From CAYHMW01 sp964357925 (GTDB lineage Bacteria; Patescibacteriota; Microgenomatia; UBA8517), in contig CAYHMW010000031.1 of NCBI GenBank assembly GCA_964357925.1, forward strand, positions 1 through 7,449: DNA of 7,449 nt. Reading direction: 5' to 3'. The position numbers and the translations under genes were made by a program. Each line of letters begins with the position of its first letter. Position 1 is the stretch's first letter. Under the pieces are notes generated by a model. It was given only the letters and a program-made list of their open reading frames with translations, had not been told where the DNA came from and searched no databases. Below are positions 6,193-7,449 of this stretch, one piece after another.

Positions 6193-6238
6193 AATTCCCA
6201 ATGTTTAGCTGTTGTGAATACAGACATTTTTTTTAGAG

Positions 6239-6658
6239 TTATTTGGAAAGCAACGTACTAACCAAGTAAGAAAATATTACGAAGATTACACTGATAATAA
6301 AATTTTTTGCAAAGAATAAATACTTACTTTTCAAAAAAAGTCGTGCTTCGTTATACTTTTTTGGATCAGTAGTTTGTTCTTTTGCTTTGTAAACTTTTGA
6401 GATTATGGGATCTGCTAAAAATGCTAAATAATAGAGTAGTCCTAAAAAATTTGTGCCAATGATGATTTCGACTGCTTTTAAATGCGAATATCCAAGTAAG
6501 CTGAATAAGGCTGGTGAATTTTGTTTTAACCCAATAAAGGAAAGTATTAGAAGGAGAATTGATGACAGAAGTGCGATTCTACCTGGGTAAGTTATTAGTA
6601 TTTTTACCCATAAAGAGAACTGTTTTTCGAATTTATTCTCATCAGCTTTTTGATCCAT
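6239..6658 (-). CDS. Small integral membrane protein, three predicted helices
   Basis: A 139-residue protein of unknown function on the host side. It has a charged N-terminus (MDQKADENKFEKQF) and hydrophobic segments at about 26-44, 63-82 and 115-136, with a soluble Lys/Glu/Asp-rich loop at about 88-112. No signal peptide cleavage site or enzyme motif is visible. The ATG at 6656-6658 is 12 bp after the Clp stop, so it is probably the distal gene of a clp operon, though no clear ribosome binding site precedes it, suggesting translational coupling. It lies exactly between the intact clp 3' end and the decayed clp tail, so it may have arrived with, or been stranded by, that duplication. A role in membrane proteostasis next to Clp is only a guess. 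Confidence 0.75.
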   Translation of the reverse strand: MDQKADENKFEKQFSLWVKILITYPGRIALLSSILLLILSFIGLKQNSPALFSLLGYSHLKAVEIIIGTNFLGLLYYLAFLADPIISKVYKAKEQTTDPKKYNEARLFLKSKYLFFAKNFIISVIFVIFSYLVSTLLSK

Positions 6659-6670
6659 TTATCAATTTGT

Positions 6671-7449
6671 CTATTGTAGAAATGAAAGTAGATTTCCAGA
6701 TGAAATTGTGTCTCCGTTTTTTAATTTTCCACTGATAATTAATTTGGCGATTTCGTCTTCGATTTTGTCTTGAATCAGCCTTTTTATAGGTCTTGCGCCA
6801 AAGGCAACTACAAAACCTTGTTGGGCGACCTCTTGGGCAAGTTGGGGAGTAACTTCTAAGGTGATATTTTTAGAATCCTTCATTTGTTTGGCAAGGGCTT
6901 CTAGCATTAAAAAGGCAATCTGGACGACTTCCTCGCGGTTTAGGGGTTTGAAGACCACAGTTGCGTCGAATCTGTTTATGAGCTCCGGAGAAAACAGACC
7001 CTTGGTGAGCACGAAATCAATTAGTTTAGTAGTTAATGGTTCACGGTTCATGGTAGGAGTTGATTTATTTTTACTATCAACCGTCAACCCCGCAGATGAC
7101 GGGGTAAACTGTGAACTATCAACCGTCTTTTCCACTTCTTCTCTGATAAATTCGGCGGCAGCGTTTGATGTGGCAATTACAATGATGTTGGAAAATGAGA
7201 CTTTTTTGCCAAAGGCGTCGGTTAAGTTGCCGTCGTCTAAAATTTGCAAAAAGAGATTTTGGACATCATGGTCGGCTTTTTCAAACTCGTCAACAAGTAA
7301 AATTCCAAATGGATTTTCGCGGATTTGGGTTACAAGCTGACCGGGAGATTTGGTATTTGGATTACCAATAAGACGGCCAAGAGCGTCGTTTCCCTGAAAT
7401 TCGGTCATATCGAAGCGCACCATTCGATTTTCGTCACCGAAGTAACTCT
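6671..7449 (-). CDS. ClpB/ClpC-type AAA+ ATPase, C-terminal part (5' end outside window)
   Basis: The frame stays open to the window edge; eight full codons precede the internal Met at 7423 (S-Y-F-G-D-E-N-R), so that Met is not the start. This is the second AAA+ domain of a Hsp100/Clp unfoldase; the Walker A motif is upstream. Counting from Met 7423, Walker B is GILLVDEFEKA at 40-50, sensor 1 is I-A-T-S-N at 83-87, the arginine finger lies in L-I-N-R151-F-D, and sensor 2 is F-G-A-R211-P in the D2 small domain. Two oddities: the usual G-Y-V-G pore loop is replaced by N-P-N-T-K-S-P-G (21-28), and residues about 99-125 are an insertion coded by a heptad repeat. It unfolds or disaggregates protein using ATP; whether it is ClpB- or ClpC-like cannot be settled without the N-terminal half. 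Confidence 0.93.
   Translation of the reverse strand, partial: SYFGDENRMVRFDMTEFQGNDALGRLIGNPNTKSPGQLVTQIRENPFGILLVDEFEKADHDVQNLFLQILDDGNLTDAFGKKVSFSNIIVIATSNAAAEFIREEVEKTVDSSQFTPSSAGLTVDSKNKSTPTMNREPLTTKLIDFVLTKGLFSPELINRFDATVVFKPLNREEVVQIAFLMLEALAKQMKDSKNITLEVTPQLAQEVAQQGFVVAFGARPIKRLIQDKIEDEIAKLIISGKLKNGDTISSGNLLSFLQ
7032..7127. repeat. Inverted, degenerate heptad repeat (RGTTNAY) inserted in-frame in clp
   Basis: On the + strand AGTTAATGGTTCACGGTTCAT at about 7031-7051 is three 7-mers of the form RGTTNAY. On the - strand the same family reads GGTTGAT, AGTTCAC, AGTTTAC and, again, GGTTGAC, GGTTGAT. The 13-mer ACTATCAACCGTC occurs at 7073-7085 and 7115-7127. The two outer arms (about 7031-7051 and 7105-7125) are imperfect inverted copies, and CCCCG (7088-7092) pairs with CGGGG (7100-7104) between them. 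The segment codes for the TVDS-rich insertion between sensor 1 and the arginine finger. Confidence 0.65.

Noticed and set aside
6861..7340. Long + strand frame antisense to clp
   Set aside because: It mirrors the strongly supported AAA+ coding frame on the - strand and has no recognisable motif or ribosome binding site.
1..7449. CRISPR array, toxin-antitoxin or defence cassette
   Set aside because: No regularly spaced long repeats occur, and none of the small genes shows a recognisable toxin, antitoxin or nuclease motif.

Overview
The window reads as the right-hand end of an integrated mobile element (about 1-5998) joined to a host chromosome (about 5999-7449) at a tRNA-Ile gene. Gene content suggests a Candidate Phyla Radiation (Patescibacteria) bacterium or a close ecological equivalent: a tiny-gene replication operon with a DUF5659-like protein, a fused primase-polymerase/ATPase, a large serine recombinase ending inside a tRNA, and AT-rich, compact host genes. 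TGA is used as a stop (primase, small ORF at 745-873), so there is no sign of a TGA recoded genetic code. The taxonomic call is inference from gene style only.

Element, left to right on the + strand: the C-terminal end of a helix-turn-helix-like protein (3-242); a tightly packed run of small genes (330-581, 585-851, 745-873, 870-1070, 1074-1481), one of which is a 42-codon ORF nested out of frame inside its upstream neighbour; an 11-bp hairpin just before the start of a 939-residue primase-polymerase plus P-loop ATPase (1542-4361); a 94-bp intergenic region holding two long, mutually exclusive stems; and a large serine recombinase (4462-6066). The recombinase reading frame runs into the antisense strand of tRNA-Ile(GAT), whose last 22 codons it borrows. 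The layout fits an integrative element that excises and integrates with the serine recombinase and replicates with its own primase/ATPase. No capsid, packaging, relaxase or conjugation gene is visible, but the left end is outside the window.

Host side, all on the - strand: tRNA-Ile with a clear extended -10 promoter, a decayed duplicate of a Clp ATPase C-terminus (6106-6192) with two in-frame stops, a three-helix membrane protein (6239-6658), and the C-terminal AAA+ part of a ClpB/ClpC-type chaperone ATPase (6671-7449, cut by the window edge). The Clp gene carries an in-frame insertion made of degenerate 7-bp repeats.

Most worth a second look: the alternative-stem leader in front of the recombinase, the recombinase/tRNA overlap, the nested small gene with an optimal ribosome binding site, the Clp C-terminal remnant, and the heptad repeat inside clp.
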